From assembly GCA_947630865.1 (NCBI GenBank), contig CANRJE010000009.1:1-26790 (forward strand): 26,790 bases of DNA. The letters run 5' to 3'. Below are positions 1 through 6,679 of the stretch, one piece after another. The notes beneath the pieces are model-generated. The model worked only from the letters and a program-made list of their open reading frames with translations, was not told the origin of the DNA and did not search any database. Each line of letters begins with the position of its first letter. Positions within the stretch are counted from its first letter, which is position 1. Source of the DNA: an uncultured Bacilli bacterium (GTDB lineage: Bacteria; Bacillota_I; Bacilli_A; RF39; UBA660). A program made the translations under genes and the position numbers.

Positions 1-816
1 CATTTTAGTAAACGCTTCATGTCCTGGTGTATCAATAAATGTTACTTTTTTGCCATTTACATCAACTTGATAAGCTCCAATCGCTTGAGTAATTCCTCCA
101 GCTTCCCCTTCGGCAACACTTGTTTTTCTAATTGTATCAAGTAATGTCGTTTTACCATGATCAACATGTCCCATAATTGTAATTACAGGAGGACGAGGAA
201 CTAAATCTTCTTCTTTATCTACTATTTCATATTTTTCAAAATTTGATTTATCAACACTTTCTTCATTTTTTAATTTTTTATTGTAATCAAGTAAAACTAA
301 CTCAACTGTTTCAAAATTTAAAGGTTGATTAAGATTAGCCATGATACCTAAATTAAATAATTTAGTAACTATTTCTGTTCCTGATACATTTAAAATACTA
401 GCAAGTGTTGCTGGTGTCATTTTTTCATTATAAACGACAACATCATCTTCTTCTTTATTTGTCATTAGTTTATCACGATGTTTGTATATTTCTTTTCTTC
501 CTTTTTGAAACTTAATCTTAGCATCGTTTTTATTATCAACTCGACTTTTAACTTTTTCTTTTTTAGAACTCATATCATCAAGGTCAATATCAATCTTGCT
601 AACAAGATTATCAACTTTGCTTTCTAGTTCTTCATCGATTTCATAATCAGGATTTTCATTTTCTTTTAAAGAGTCGATTTCATTATCCAACATGATAATT
701 TCATCATCTGTTAAAATATCATCTTCACGATTTTTTTTGATATTTAAAGATTCGCATAGACTAATAATTTCTGATACTTCTTTATTAACATCTAAAGCAT
801 ACTCTAAAATACTCAT
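1..816 (-). CDS. infB: Translation initiation factor IF-2 (N-terminal part, cut by window edge)
   Basis: IF-2 is the GTPase that brings fMet-tRNA to the 30S subunit and promotes subunit joining. The first 272 codons are present and the rest runs off the left edge. After a charged, low-complexity N-terminal stretch there is an IF2_N-type module around residues 135-180 (MTPATLASILNVSG). The start of the G domain follows, with the G1 loop GHVDHGKTT near residue 215 and the G3 motif DTPGHEAF near residue 265. The start is the ATG at 816, preceded by AGAGGTGG. The gene lies 17 nt after rnpM in the rimP-nusA-rnpM-infB operon. The ylxQ (L7Ae-like) gene found between rnpM and infB in Bacillus is absent. 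Confidence 0.97.
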   Translation of the reverse strand, partial: MSILEYALDVNKEVSEIISLCESLNIKKNREDDILTDDEIIMLDNEIDSLKENENPDYEIDEELESKVDNLVSKIDIDLDDMSSKKEKVKSRVDNKNDAKIKFQKGRKEIYKHRDKLMTNKEEDDVVVYNEKMTPATLASILNVSGTEIVTKLFNLGIMANLNQPLNFETVELVLLDYNKKLKNEESVDKSNFEKYEIVDKEEDLVPRPPVITIMGHVDHGKTTLLDTIRKTSVAEGEAGGITQAIGAYQVDVNGKKVTFIDTPGHEAFTKM

Positions 817-833
817 ATTCCACCTCTTTCTTT

Positions 834-1103
834 TTATTTACTATCTAATATTACCTCTTTTATCTCTTCATACACATTATCAGGAATTAAAACTTCTAAG
901 TGACGTTCTAATATTTTGCTTTTTTTAGCTTTTTCTAATGTTTCAAGGTCCTTTTTAATATATGCACCTCGTCCATTTTTCTTGCCTGTTAAATCAACTA
1001 AAATTTCGCCCTCTTTAGTTCTAACAATTCTTAACAACTCCCTCTTTGGAAGTTTTTCATGCGTTACAACACAGGTACGAAGAGGAATTTTTTTTTCTTT
1101 CAT
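834..1103 (-). CDS. rnpM: RNase P modulator RnpM (YlxR family)
   Basis: This 89-residue basic protein belongs to the YlxR/RnpM family (DUF448). Members bind RNA, and in Bacillus the protein has been linked to RNase P modulation. The family signature is clear: RTCVVTHEKLPKRELLRIVR near the N-terminus, then VDLTGKKNGRGAYI around residues 37-50. The ATG is preceded by AGGTGA. It starts 7 nt after the nusA stop and ends 17 nt before infB, the conserved Bacillota position. The family assignment is firm. The function is taken from the family. Confidence 0.93.
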   Translation of the reverse strand: MKEKKIPLRTCVVTHEKLPKRELLRIVRTKEGEILVDLTGKKNGRGAYIKKDLETLEKAKKSKILERHLEVLIPDNVYEEIKEVILDSK

Positions 1104-1110
1104 AATTCAC

Positions 1111-2214
1111 CTATTGGATTTTAATTCCAAGTTCTTTAGCTGCTTCTTCGTCTTTTATATCTAATCTATATTTAGTTAAGCGACTTGCAAGTTTAGCATT
1201 AATACCTTTTTTACCAATAGCAAGTGAGAAATTATCTTTATCAGCAACAACTATTGCTTCATTCTTTTTAGGATCAGTTATTAATACTGTTAAATTCTTT
1301 GCAGGAGATAAAGCATTTTCAATAAAGACTTTTGGATCTTTATCATATTTTATTAAATCAATCTTTTCACCTTTTAATTCTTTGATAATACTAGCAATTC
1401 TGCTTCCTTTTTCACCAATACAAGCTCCTATTGGATCAAAGTTAGGATTCTCTGAATAAACAGCAACTTTACTTCTAACTCCAGCTTCTCTTGCAACAGC
1501 ATACATTAAAACAGTTCCATCAGCAAATTCTGGTATTTCGAGTTCAAATAAACGTTTAACGAATCCATAATGACTACGACTTAATTTAATTAAAAGATTA
1601 CGTCCTGAATTATCAATTTTTGTAACATAAACTTTGATACTTGAACCCATTTCAATCTTTTCACCAGGAATAATTTCTCTTTTTGGTAATATACCATTAC
1701 TTCTTCCTAAATCTATATAATAGTTATCAGTATCTTCAAGAGCAACAGTTCCAAGTAACATCTCGCCTTCTTTATCTTCAAATTCTGAAAGAACACTACT
1801 TCTTTCAGCTTCTCTAATTTTTTGAATAACAACTTGTTTAGCTGTTCCTGTTGCAACCCGTGAAAAATCTTCTTTAGGAGTAATCTCAGTATCAATTGTA
1901 TCCCCAACTTCTAACTTTTTATCAATTTTTTTAGCATCACTTAAAGTTATTTCAAGCTCTGGATTAATTTCTTTTGTATAAGTATTTCCTTCTTCGTCAG
2001 TTACCTCTAAATTGTCATCTATAACTGTTATATAAGAATAAACTTTTATATCTCCTGTATCACGGTTAATAATTACTTTACTATTATTTTTTCCATAATT
2101 CTTTTTAAATGCCGTTGTTAAAGCTGTTTCCATTGCATTAAAAACAATCTCTTTATCTATATTTTTTTCTTTGACAATATTATCAACTGCTGTTAAAAAT
2201 TCACTGCCATTCAT
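1111..2214 (-). CDS. nusA: Transcription termination/antitermination factor NusA
   Basis: NusA binds RNA polymerase and nascent RNA and modulates pausing, termination and antitermination. The 367-residue length is normal for a Bacillota NusA, which lacks the extra C-terminal acidic repeats of proteobacteria. An N-terminal polymerase-binding domain (about 1-125) is followed by an S1 domain (about 135-200), KH1 with its GEKGSR loop near residue 267, and KH2 with AIGKKGINAKLA near residue 333. Its ATG overlaps the rimP stop by 4 nt (ATGA), so the two are translationally coupled. It is followed after 7 nt by rnpM. Confidence 0.98.
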   Translation of the reverse strand: MNGSEFLTAVDNIVKEKNIDKEIVFNAMETALTTAFKKNYGKNNSKVIINRDTGDIKVYSYITVIDDNLEVTDEEGNTYTKEINPELEITLSDAKKIDKKLEVGDTIDTEITPKEDFSRVATGTAKQVVIQKIREAERSSVLSEFEDKEGEMLLGTVALEDTDNYYIDLGRSNGILPKREIIPGEKIEMGSSIKVYVTKIDNSGRNLLIKLSRSHYGFVKRLFELEIPEFADGTVLMYAVAREAGVRSKVAVYSENPNFDPIGACIGEKGSRIASIIKELKGEKIDLIKYDKDPKVFIENALSPAKNLTVLITDPKKNEAIVVADKDNFSLAIGKKGINAKLASRLTKYRLDIKDEEAAKELGIKIQ

Positions 2215-2465
2215 TCTTCTACACTTCCTTTACTTTTTCCATATACATCAAGTATATATTCATCACTTATTAAATCTTCTTTATCCATAATAGGATTAAT
2301 GATTTTTGTTGCTTCAACTACTTTATCAATATCAATTACATCGTTTGAATCTAAACAAATTCTTAAAAATAATTGTTTACCTTCTTGTTCTAAAACTACA
2401 CTGTCAACAAATAAATTCAATTTTTTAAGTTCATCACTTAATAAATCTTTAACTTTATCTTCCAT
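2211..2465 (-). CDS. rimP: Short ribosome maturation factor RimP (N-terminal domain only)
   Basis: RimP assists late 30S subunit assembly. Its position directly before nusA, with a 4-nt overlap, is the classic rimP slot. The sequence matches the RimP N-terminal domain: an N-terminal helix, then a strand region (LFVDSVVLEQEGKQLFLRIC) and the characteristic acidic helix region with IDIDKVVEATKIINPIMD. The protein is only 84 residues, whereas RimP is usually about 150. It ends just where the family's SSPG-containing strand and the C-terminal SH3-like domain should follow (YILDVYGKSKGSVEE). The ATG has a perfect AGGAGG 5 nt upstream. No second-domain remnant is seen in another frame, because nusA begins at once. 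Confidence 0.82.
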   Translation of the reverse strand: MEDKVKDLLSDELKKLNLFVDSVVLEQEGKQLFLRICLDSNDVIDIDKVVEATKIINPIMDKEDLISDEYILDVYGKSKGSVEE

Positions 2466-2487
2466 ACTCCTCCTTTACTAAATTAAA

Positions 2488-2507
2488 GAGCAGGATTTCT
2501 CCCACTC
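2488..2507 (-). promoter_or_regulatory. 5' leader hairpin of the rimP-nusA operon with GAAA tetraloop
   Basis: On the minus strand GAGTGGGA and TCCTGCTC form an 8-bp stem (two G-U pairs) closed by a GAAA loop, followed by TTTAATTT. It begins only a few nucleotides after the predicted transcription start (about 2511) and ends 22 nt before the rimP ATG. It may stabilise the 5' end of the mRNA or act as a weak attenuator. The structure is read by eye. The function is inference. Confidence 0.5.
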
Positions 2508-2517
2508 ATCTACTCAT

Positions 2518-2545
2518 ATTATATCATAAAATCTCTTTATTTCAA
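2518..2545 (-). promoter_or_regulatory. Sigma-A-type promoter of rimP-nusA-rnpM-infB
   Basis: Reading the minus strand, TTGAAA (2540-2545) and TATAAT (2518-2523) are separated by 16 bp. The -10 is a perfect match and the -35 is a good one. The predicted start lies about 45 nt before the rimP ATG, which gives a short leader with one hairpin. Confidence 0.75.
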
Positions 2546-2561
2546 GAGAAAAATGACTTTT

Positions 2562-3233
2562 TCAAATAACTTGTAATAATTTTAAAATAACAACAACTAT
2601 CCCTATTGTTATAATAACTCCTAAAACCATAACAATTTTAATAATCATAGGTTTCTTTTCAGGAACAAAACTTGTATCATCTTCTTCTAACTCTTTAGGT
2701 ATCTCACCAGTTAATAATTGGTATTCATCAGTTTCATCATCAGGAGGAGCAACTAAAATAGCATTGTGATAGATAGAGGTATCTAATATTGGTTCTTCAA
2801 GAGCTGGAATAACCTCGGTATTATCACTTTGAGGCATAAGTTCACTTAATAATTCATCTTCCTCATGTTCTTTCTTTTCTTCAAGAACTTTTTCATTAAT
2901 GCTTTCCATTATGCTATCTATTTCTTTATTATTTGCTTCAATATCAGTATTCTTTCGAGGACTTTCAAGTTCTCTTTTCTTAAGTGCTTCATCTAAAACC
3001 GCAACTATATCATAAGTCTTTTCTTCATATACATAATCAATTGCTACTGGTTCTTTAACAACTTTGGGTATTTCTTTTTCAGTATCTTCTTTCATAACAT
3101 CATTTAAGTTGTTAATTTCAATTGATACATTATTTAAATATACATCAGAATATAACTCTTGATTTTTATTTAGTCGGCTTGGCTTAGAATCGATAGATTT
3201 ATTTTCTTCATCTTCGTAACGATCCATTCGCAT
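2562..3233 (-). CDS. Acidic protein with a C-terminal membrane anchor, unknown function
   Basis: I do not recognise a family. The 223-residue protein is rich in Glu, Asp and Lys with little predicted globular character over its first 190 residues. It ends in a single hydrophobic segment (MIIKIVMVLGVIITIGIVVV) only a few residues from the C-terminus. That layout is of a tail-anchored protein with a long, probably disordered cytoplasmic part, and there is no N-terminal signal. An in-frame GTG lies three codons upstream, but the ATG at 3233 has the better spaced AGGTGA. The gene sits alone between the deoD terminator and the rimP promoter. An RNA-polymerase or division-related scaffold is possible, but nothing in the sequence proves it. 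Confidence 0.8.
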   Translation of the reverse strand: MRMDRYEDEENKSIDSKPSRLNKNQELYSDVYLNNVSIEINNLNDVMKEDTEKEIPKVVKEPVAIDYVYEEKTYDIVAVLDEALKKRELESPRKNTDIEANNKEIDSIMESINEKVLEEKKEHEEDELLSELMPQSDNTEVIPALEEPILDTSIYHNAILVAPPDDETDEYQLLTGEIPKELEEDDTSFVPEKKPMIIKIVMVLGVIITIGIVVVILKLLQVI

Positions 3234-3256
3234 ACTAATCACCTACTTATAATAAA

Positions 3257-3266
3257 ATATTATCAT
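3257..3266 (-). promoter_or_regulatory. Possible extended -10 promoter for the tail-anchored protein gene
   Basis: The minus strand reads TGATAATAT, an extended -10 (TG-n-TAATAT), about 25 nt before the ATG at 3233. No convincing -35 is present at the right distance. An alternative pair, TTGCAA (3271-3276) with TATTAT (3249-3254), would place the start inside the ribosome binding site. Confidence 0.35.
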
Positions 3267-3327
3267 AAATTTGCAATAATTAACAGATGTTTTTTTAAAT
3301 GTTTAACATAACTTGACTATTTTTAAA

Positions 3328-3358
3328 GAAAAAAATGTTAAAGAATAACCTTAACATT
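3328..3358 (-). terminator. Intrinsic terminator after deoD
   Basis: On the minus strand AATGTTAAGG and CTTTAACATT form a 10-bp stem (one G-U pair) around a TTATT loop, followed at once by a run of T. It starts 19 nt after the deoD stop and ends the ylbD-to-deoD transcription unit. Confidence 0.85.
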
Positions 3359-3376
3359 CCAGAGTATAGTTTTACA

Positions 3377-4078
3377 CTATAACTTTAAAGTACTTTCAAG
3401 ACCTAAAACAATCATTTCATCTAATTTCTTTTCTCTATCTTCACTACTTATCTCTTCATTTTCACAAGTTGAATCTACAACAGTTAACAAACAAGCACAT
3501 TTTTTATTATTCAAGAAAGCCATAGAATATAAAGCAAAGGCTTCCATTTCAGCAATTTGAATTGAATTATCATCTCTTATATTTTTAAAATAAACATCAA
3601 AGACATCAACAGTTGTAACAGGAGCTTGTTCAATTTTAATATCCTTTTCTTTTGAAGTTTTTATAATAATATCATTTATTTCTTTAAATGCAGGAAGTTT
3701 TTTGATATCTCTATTAAATATCTCTTCAGAAATATTACTTAATGTGTTAACCTCATTTGCTAAAACAATATCTCCTACTTTATATTTTGCTAAATGTGAA
3801 CCACATGAACCCATTCTAATAATAACATCAACGTCATAATATTTAAACAACTCATAAGTATAAATTCCTATACTAGGCATTCCCATACCATGCCCCATTA
3901 CAGTTATTCTTTTATTTTTGTAATAACCTGTATAAGCATACATTCCTCTTACATCATTTACCATCTTAACATCAGTTAAATACTTTTCAGCTATATATTT
4001 AGCCCTTAAAGGGTCTCCTGACATTAAAACAATCTTACTAATATCTTCTTTATTTGCATTATTATGTGGTGTTGGCAA
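3377..4078 (-). CDS. deoD: Purine nucleoside phosphorylase, DeoD type
   Basis: This enzyme splits purine (deoxy)nucleosides with phosphate to free base and (deoxy)ribose-1-phosphate in purine salvage. DeoD family marks are visible from start to end: PTPHNNAN at the N-terminus, SGDPLRAKYIAEKYL, GHGMGMPSIGIYTYEL, RMGSCG, and AEMEAFALYSMAF, which carries the nucleoside-binding Met-Glu. The length, 233 residues, is normal. I place the start at a TTG (4078) because AAGGAG lies 8 nt upstream and because the product then begins MPTPHNNA, like MATPHINA of E. coli DeoD. An upstream in-frame GTG at 4087 lies right against the Shine-Dalgarno. It follows the small membrane-protein gene by 17 nt and is closed by a terminator. 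Confidence 0.95.
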   Translation of the reverse strand: MPTPHNNANKEDISKIVLMSGDPLRAKYIAEKYLTDVKMVNDVRGMYAYTGYYKNKRITVMGHGMGMPSIGIYTYELFKYYDVDVIIRMGSCGSHLAKYKVGDIVLANEVNTLSNISEEIFNRDIKKLPAFKEINDIIIKTSKEKDIKIEQAPVTTVDVFDVYFKNIRDDNSIQIAEMEAFALYSMAFLNNKKCACLLTVVDSTCENEEISSEDREKKLDEMIVLGLESTLKL

Positions 4079-4095
4079 TTTTATCACTCCTTTTC

Positions 4096-4266
4096 TTATA
4101 AATTTATATTAAGAGAATTTAACTTTTCTCTTACTTCCTCAACTACTGTAGTATTATCTTCATATCTATCTCCAACGATAGTTAAAATCATATAAAATAT
4201 TGCAATTGTTACAAATACCAAACCATAAAGCATTGTAGAAACAGCAAATCCTTTTTTATTCTTCAT
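4096..4266 (-). CDS. Small prepilin-like single-pass membrane protein, 56 aa
   Basis: This short ORF is easy to miss. Its product begins MKNKKGFAVSTMLYG, followed by a hydrophobic stretch (LVFVTIAIFYMILTIV) and a charged tail (VGDRYEDNTTVVEEVREKLN). A basic N-terminus, a Gly before Phe and then about 25 hydrophobic residues resemble a class III (type IV prepilin) signal. The usual Glu at +5 after the Gly is missing (Thr there). It starts inside the end of rsmD (11-nt overlap), with AAAGGA 7 nt upstream, and ends 17 nt before deoD. The start, RBS and tight packing support a real gene. The prepilin link is inference. Confidence 0.72.
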   Translation of the reverse strand: MKNKKGFAVSTMLYGLVFVTIAIFYMILTIVGDRYEDNTTVVEEVREKLNSLNINL

Positions 4267-4816
4267 AACTTATCCTTTCATATATATAAACTTTTTTACT
4301 ACCATATTCTCTAGTCTTAATTAATTTTAAACCATCGATGTCATTCTCTAAATTATAATCTTCAAATTCAACTATAATTAAACCTTTTTTATTTAATAAA
4401 TTTTTCTCAACAATCAACTTTAATAAATCATTTAAAACATGAAATTTATAAGGAGGATCTAAAAATATTAAGTCAAACTTAACTTTATCATTACAAAGGA
4501 CATTTAAACATTTTAAATAATCAAAATTATAGACAATTCCTTTTTCTTTAAGATGAAAATCTTCTAAATTTTTCTTAATAAGTTTAACACATTCTATATT
4601 TTTATCATTAAAATAAACTAATTTGGCATAATTACTAAGAGCTTCAATTCCAATTGAACCAGTTCCTGCAAATAAATCCAAAACTATACTTTCCTTAACA
4701 TAATCTTGAATCATACCAAAAATGCTTTCTTTAACTCTATCCATAGTAGGTCTTGTACCTTCTATATCGTAACCTTTAATTAGTCTTCCTTTTAAAATGC
4801 CACTAATGACCTTCAC
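4256..4816 (-). CDS. rsmD: 16S rRNA (guanine(966)-N(2))-methyltransferase RsmD
   Basis: RsmD methylates G966 of 16S rRNA using S-adenosylmethionine. The N-terminal VISGILKGR and TRPTMDRVKESIF segments are typical of the family. The SAM-binding motif LDLFAGTGSIGIEALS lies near residues 46-61 and the catalytic DPPY near residue 119. The start is the GTG at 4816, which gives MKVISG as in other RsmD proteins and has AGAGGTGG 5 nt upstream. A GTG at 4825 would overlap that site. The gene overlaps ylbF by 14 nt and has the small membrane-protein gene nested in its 3' end. ylbF-rsmD adjacency is the Bacillus arrangement (ylbH). Confidence 0.95.
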   Translation of the reverse strand: MKVISGILKGRLIKGYDIEGTRPTMDRVKESIFGMIQDYVKESIVLDLFAGTGSIGIEALSNYAKLVYFNDKNIECVKLIKKNLEDFHLKEKGIVYNFDYLKCLNVLCNDKVKFDLIFLDPPYKFHVLNDLLKLIVEKNLLNKKGLIIVEFEDYNLENDIDGLKLIKTREYGSKKVYIYERISYEE

Positions 4817-5090
4817 AAATACCACCTCTAGAATTAAAAACTTTAAATTCTTTTTTGATATTTTGAATAAGTAAATTAATTTCTGTTTCTAATTTTAAAT
4901 ATTCTAAATAATCTTTATTTTCATATAATTTCTTTTTATCATTAACATTTTTAGTTAATTTATAATTTTCTATTTCTTTCTTTAAAGTTTTATCTTGAAG
5001 TAATTTATTTTTTAACTCTTTAATTCTTCTAATTTCTTTATTTTTATCTAATAAATCAAGAAGTTCATTTATTAAATCATTATATTCCAT
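4803..5090 (-). CDS. ylbF: YlbF/YmcA family protein (short RicF-like)
   Basis: This helical, Lys- and Glu-rich protein of 95 residues fits the Com_YlbF family (YlbF/YmcA). In Bacillus, YlbF (RicF) forms the Y-complex with YmcA and YaaT, which affects RNA processing and development. Context is the main support: ylbD, ylbE and rsmD surround it in Bacillus order. B. subtilis YlbF is about 149 residues with a Cys-rich tail. Here the C-terminus is cut to GGICEGH with one Cys, so cluster binding as in RicF is doubtful. I start at the ATG 5090. The in-frame GTG at 5099 has no better Shine-Dalgarno. Confidence 0.75.
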   Translation of the reverse strand: MEYNDLINELLDLLDKNKEIRRIKELKNKLLQDKTLKKEIENYKLTKNVNDKKKLYENKDYLEYLKLETEINLLIQNIKKEFKVFNSRGGICEGH

Positions 5091-5117
5091 AAATATCACA
5101 TCTTAATTTTAACAAAT

Positions 5118-5339
5118 CTAATTAAAAATATCAATAAAAGTATTCAATATATCTAATTTATCTTTAAATTTATTAAGTCTATCAGGTAAAGTTAATTTAT
5201 ATTCTTCTTTCATAATTTTTTCAAGTTCAAATATAAAACGAGGTTCTCTATTTAAAAATTTATAATATTTGGGATTTTCATGTAAAAATCTTTTTAAATT
5301 AGGATTACGATTTAAATAAAATTGGGTCTCAATACTCAT
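5118..5339 (-). CDS. ylbE: YlbE-like protein
   Basis: This is a 73-residue protein of the YlbE-like family, whose function is unknown. The pattern of a short N-terminal helix (QFYLNRNPNLKRFLHENP), an aromatic YYKFLNREP turn and a C-terminal segment with LPDRLNKFKDKLDILN matches the Bacillus YlbE layout. The ATG has GAGGA 6 nt upstream. It starts 3 nt after the ylbD stop, so the two are surely co-transcribed, and it is followed by ylbF. Confidence 0.78.
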   Translation of the reverse strand: MSIETQFYLNRNPNLKRFLHENPKYYKFLNREPRFIFELEKIMKEEYKLTLPDRLNKFKDKLDILNTFIDIFN

Positions 5340-5342
5340 AAA

Positions 5343-5699
5343 CTAATCCTCAAAATATTTATAGGTTGGACGAGGTTCATAGTTGGTAACGTTAGAAGCT
5401 GTATCAGTTGGCGTTAATCCTTTAAAGGCTTCGATTGCTTTATCTAAACTATTTAAGCCCTTTTGGACTGTATCAAGGTCTAGTCCTTTTACCATTTCAA
5501 ATAAGTTTTTGAAAGTTGGAGATGTTTTTTTTTCTTTCGTTGATTCTGTTTTAAGTTTATATTTTTGCCATATATCATTGTTTTCTCCATATAAATCATA
5601 TAATTCATATAATTTTTGCCAACTAGTTTCATTTTTTTCAACATAATTTATTAATTCTGGATTTTTACGAACAAATTCTTTAAATTCAACTTTTGACAT
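5343..5699 (-). CDS. ylbD: YlbD-like protein
   Basis: The 118-residue protein resembles YlbD, described in Bacillus as a putative spore-coat protein. The N-terminal half carries the family-like pattern VEFKEFVRKNPELINYVEKN, then SWQKLYELYDLYGENNDIW. The middle is a Lys/Ser/Thr linker, followed by a helix (LFEMVKGLDLDTVQKGLNS) and a Tyr- and Pro-rich tail. It heads the ylbD-ylbE-ylbF-rsmD cluster. The ATG follows AGGTGG with 4-5 nt spacing. Nothing else in the window indicates sporulation, so a coat role should not be assumed. Confidence 0.78.
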   Translation of the reverse strand: MSKVEFKEFVRKNPELINYVEKNETSWQKLYELYDLYGENNDIWQKYKLKTESTKEKKTSPTFKNLFEMVKGLDLDTVQKGLNSLDKAIEAFKGLTPTDTASNVTNYEPRPTYKYFED

Positions 5700-5714
5700 A
5701 AAACCACCTAATAA

Positions 5715-5720
5715 ATTATA
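5715..5720 (-). promoter_or_regulatory. Possible -10 element of the ylbD operon
   Basis: The minus strand reads TATAAT 15 nt before the ATG of ylbD, directly after the upstream terminator. A -35 is poor: TTGGTA with 19-bp spacing lies inside the terminator stem. If used, it would give a very short leader starting just before the ribosome binding site. Confidence 0.4.
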
Positions 5721-5754
5721 TGTAAAAAAGTTTGATTAGTACCAACCAAACTTT
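5721..5754 (-). terminator. Intrinsic terminator after the RdgB-Nudix gene
   Basis: On the minus strand AAAGTTTGGTT and AATCAAACTTT form an 11-bp stem (one G-U pair) with a GGTACT loop, followed by more T residues. The stem overlaps the last two bases of the stop codon region. It ends the proS-rdgB/nudix unit. Confidence 0.82.
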
Positions 5755-6679
5755 ATTTATTTTGATATTTTGAAGCAACTTTTTTTATCATTTCTAACCC
5801 TATTCCATATAAGTATAATTTATCGATATCATCTATATCAATCATTTCTATTTCATAATGATTATTTGGATTATTGATTTCTTTTTCTTCGCCACCAAGT
5901 CTTATTTCGCCACCTAAATATTTAGTTTCAAAATAATAACATACCCCATCTTCATAAGTTTCTTTTCCTAAATAGTTTATTATTTCAGCATCAATATTGG
6001 TTTCTTCTTTAAGTTCACGAATACATGCTTCTTCTTTAGTTTCTAAACTTTCAACTCCTCCTCCTGGAATTGCATAATAATCTAACATTTTACCATTATC
6101 AAGTCTATTTCTATGAAATAATAAAACTTTATTGTCAATTATTGTAATACCTCTAGCTACTCTTCTTTTTTTTAAAAATTTAAGAAATTCTATATAACCT
6201 AAGTTATCATAACAGTTTTCATTTGAAGATATTTTATTATTTTTCGAGAAGGTAAAAATTCTATCAAAAGGGTATTTTCCAACTTGTTCTTCTTTTAAAA
6301 TTTCACCTGGTAACTTGGTTTCAAAAACTTCATAACCATATTCGTCTATATAAACTAAATAATCGAGATAATAGGCACTTCTATCGGTTTTATTTTCCAT
6401 TAACTTTAATATATTTTCTCCAATTGTTTCTTCAACATATTTGGCATATACTCCTGGAAAACCATTTAAAGCTGGTATTACAAATGATGAATCATTAATA
6501 ATTAAAGGTTTCTTTAATATTTCATAAGTATCAATTGCTTTTCTTATCGCAACACTTAAAGAGTCTCCCTGAATTTCTTTAATATCTAATTTAACTTGTT
6601 CAAGTTCAATAAATGGTTCTAATATTTTTTTGGCAGCAATTACTTTTTCGGAATTACCTGTTACAAATGAAATTTTCAT
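5753..6679 (-). CDS. Fused RdgB/HAM1-like NTP pyrophosphatase and Nudix hydrolase
   Basis: The 308-residue protein joins two nucleotide-sanitising folds. Residues 1-172 resemble the RdgB/HAM1 (ITPase-like) family: ISFVTGNSEK at the N-terminus, INDSSF (normally DSG) at 62-66, GFPGVYAKY at 73-81 and YPFDRIF at 136-142. Residues 174-308 are a Nudix domain. Its box spans about 207-229 (GGVESLE, then RELKEETNI) with the Glu residues of REUXEE intact and Asn in place of the last Gly. The likely joint role is removal of damaged or non-canonical NTPs, by family knowledge. The ATG at 6679 shares one base with the proS stop (TAATG), so translation is coupled. A TTG 18 nt upstream has no better RBS. Confidence 0.88.
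   Translation of the reverse strand: MKISFVTGNSEKVIAAKKILEPFIELEQVKLDIKEIQGDSLSVAIRKAIDTYEILKKPLIINDSSFVIPALNGFPGVYAKYVEETIGENILKLMENKTDRSAYYLDYLVYIDEYGYEVFETKLPGEILKEEQVGKYPFDRIFTFSKNNKISSNENCYDNLGYIEFLKFLKKRRVARGITIIDNKVLLFHRNRLDNGKMLDYYAIPGGGVESLETKEEACIRELKEETNIDAEIINYLGKETYEDGVCYYFETKYLGGEIRLGGEEKEINNPNNHYEIEMIDIDDIDKLYLYGIGLEMIKKVASKYQNK

Noticed and set aside
1713..1907. Second minus-strand ORF of 64 codons inside nusA
   Set aside because: It is an out-of-frame shadow of nusA, with no RBS.
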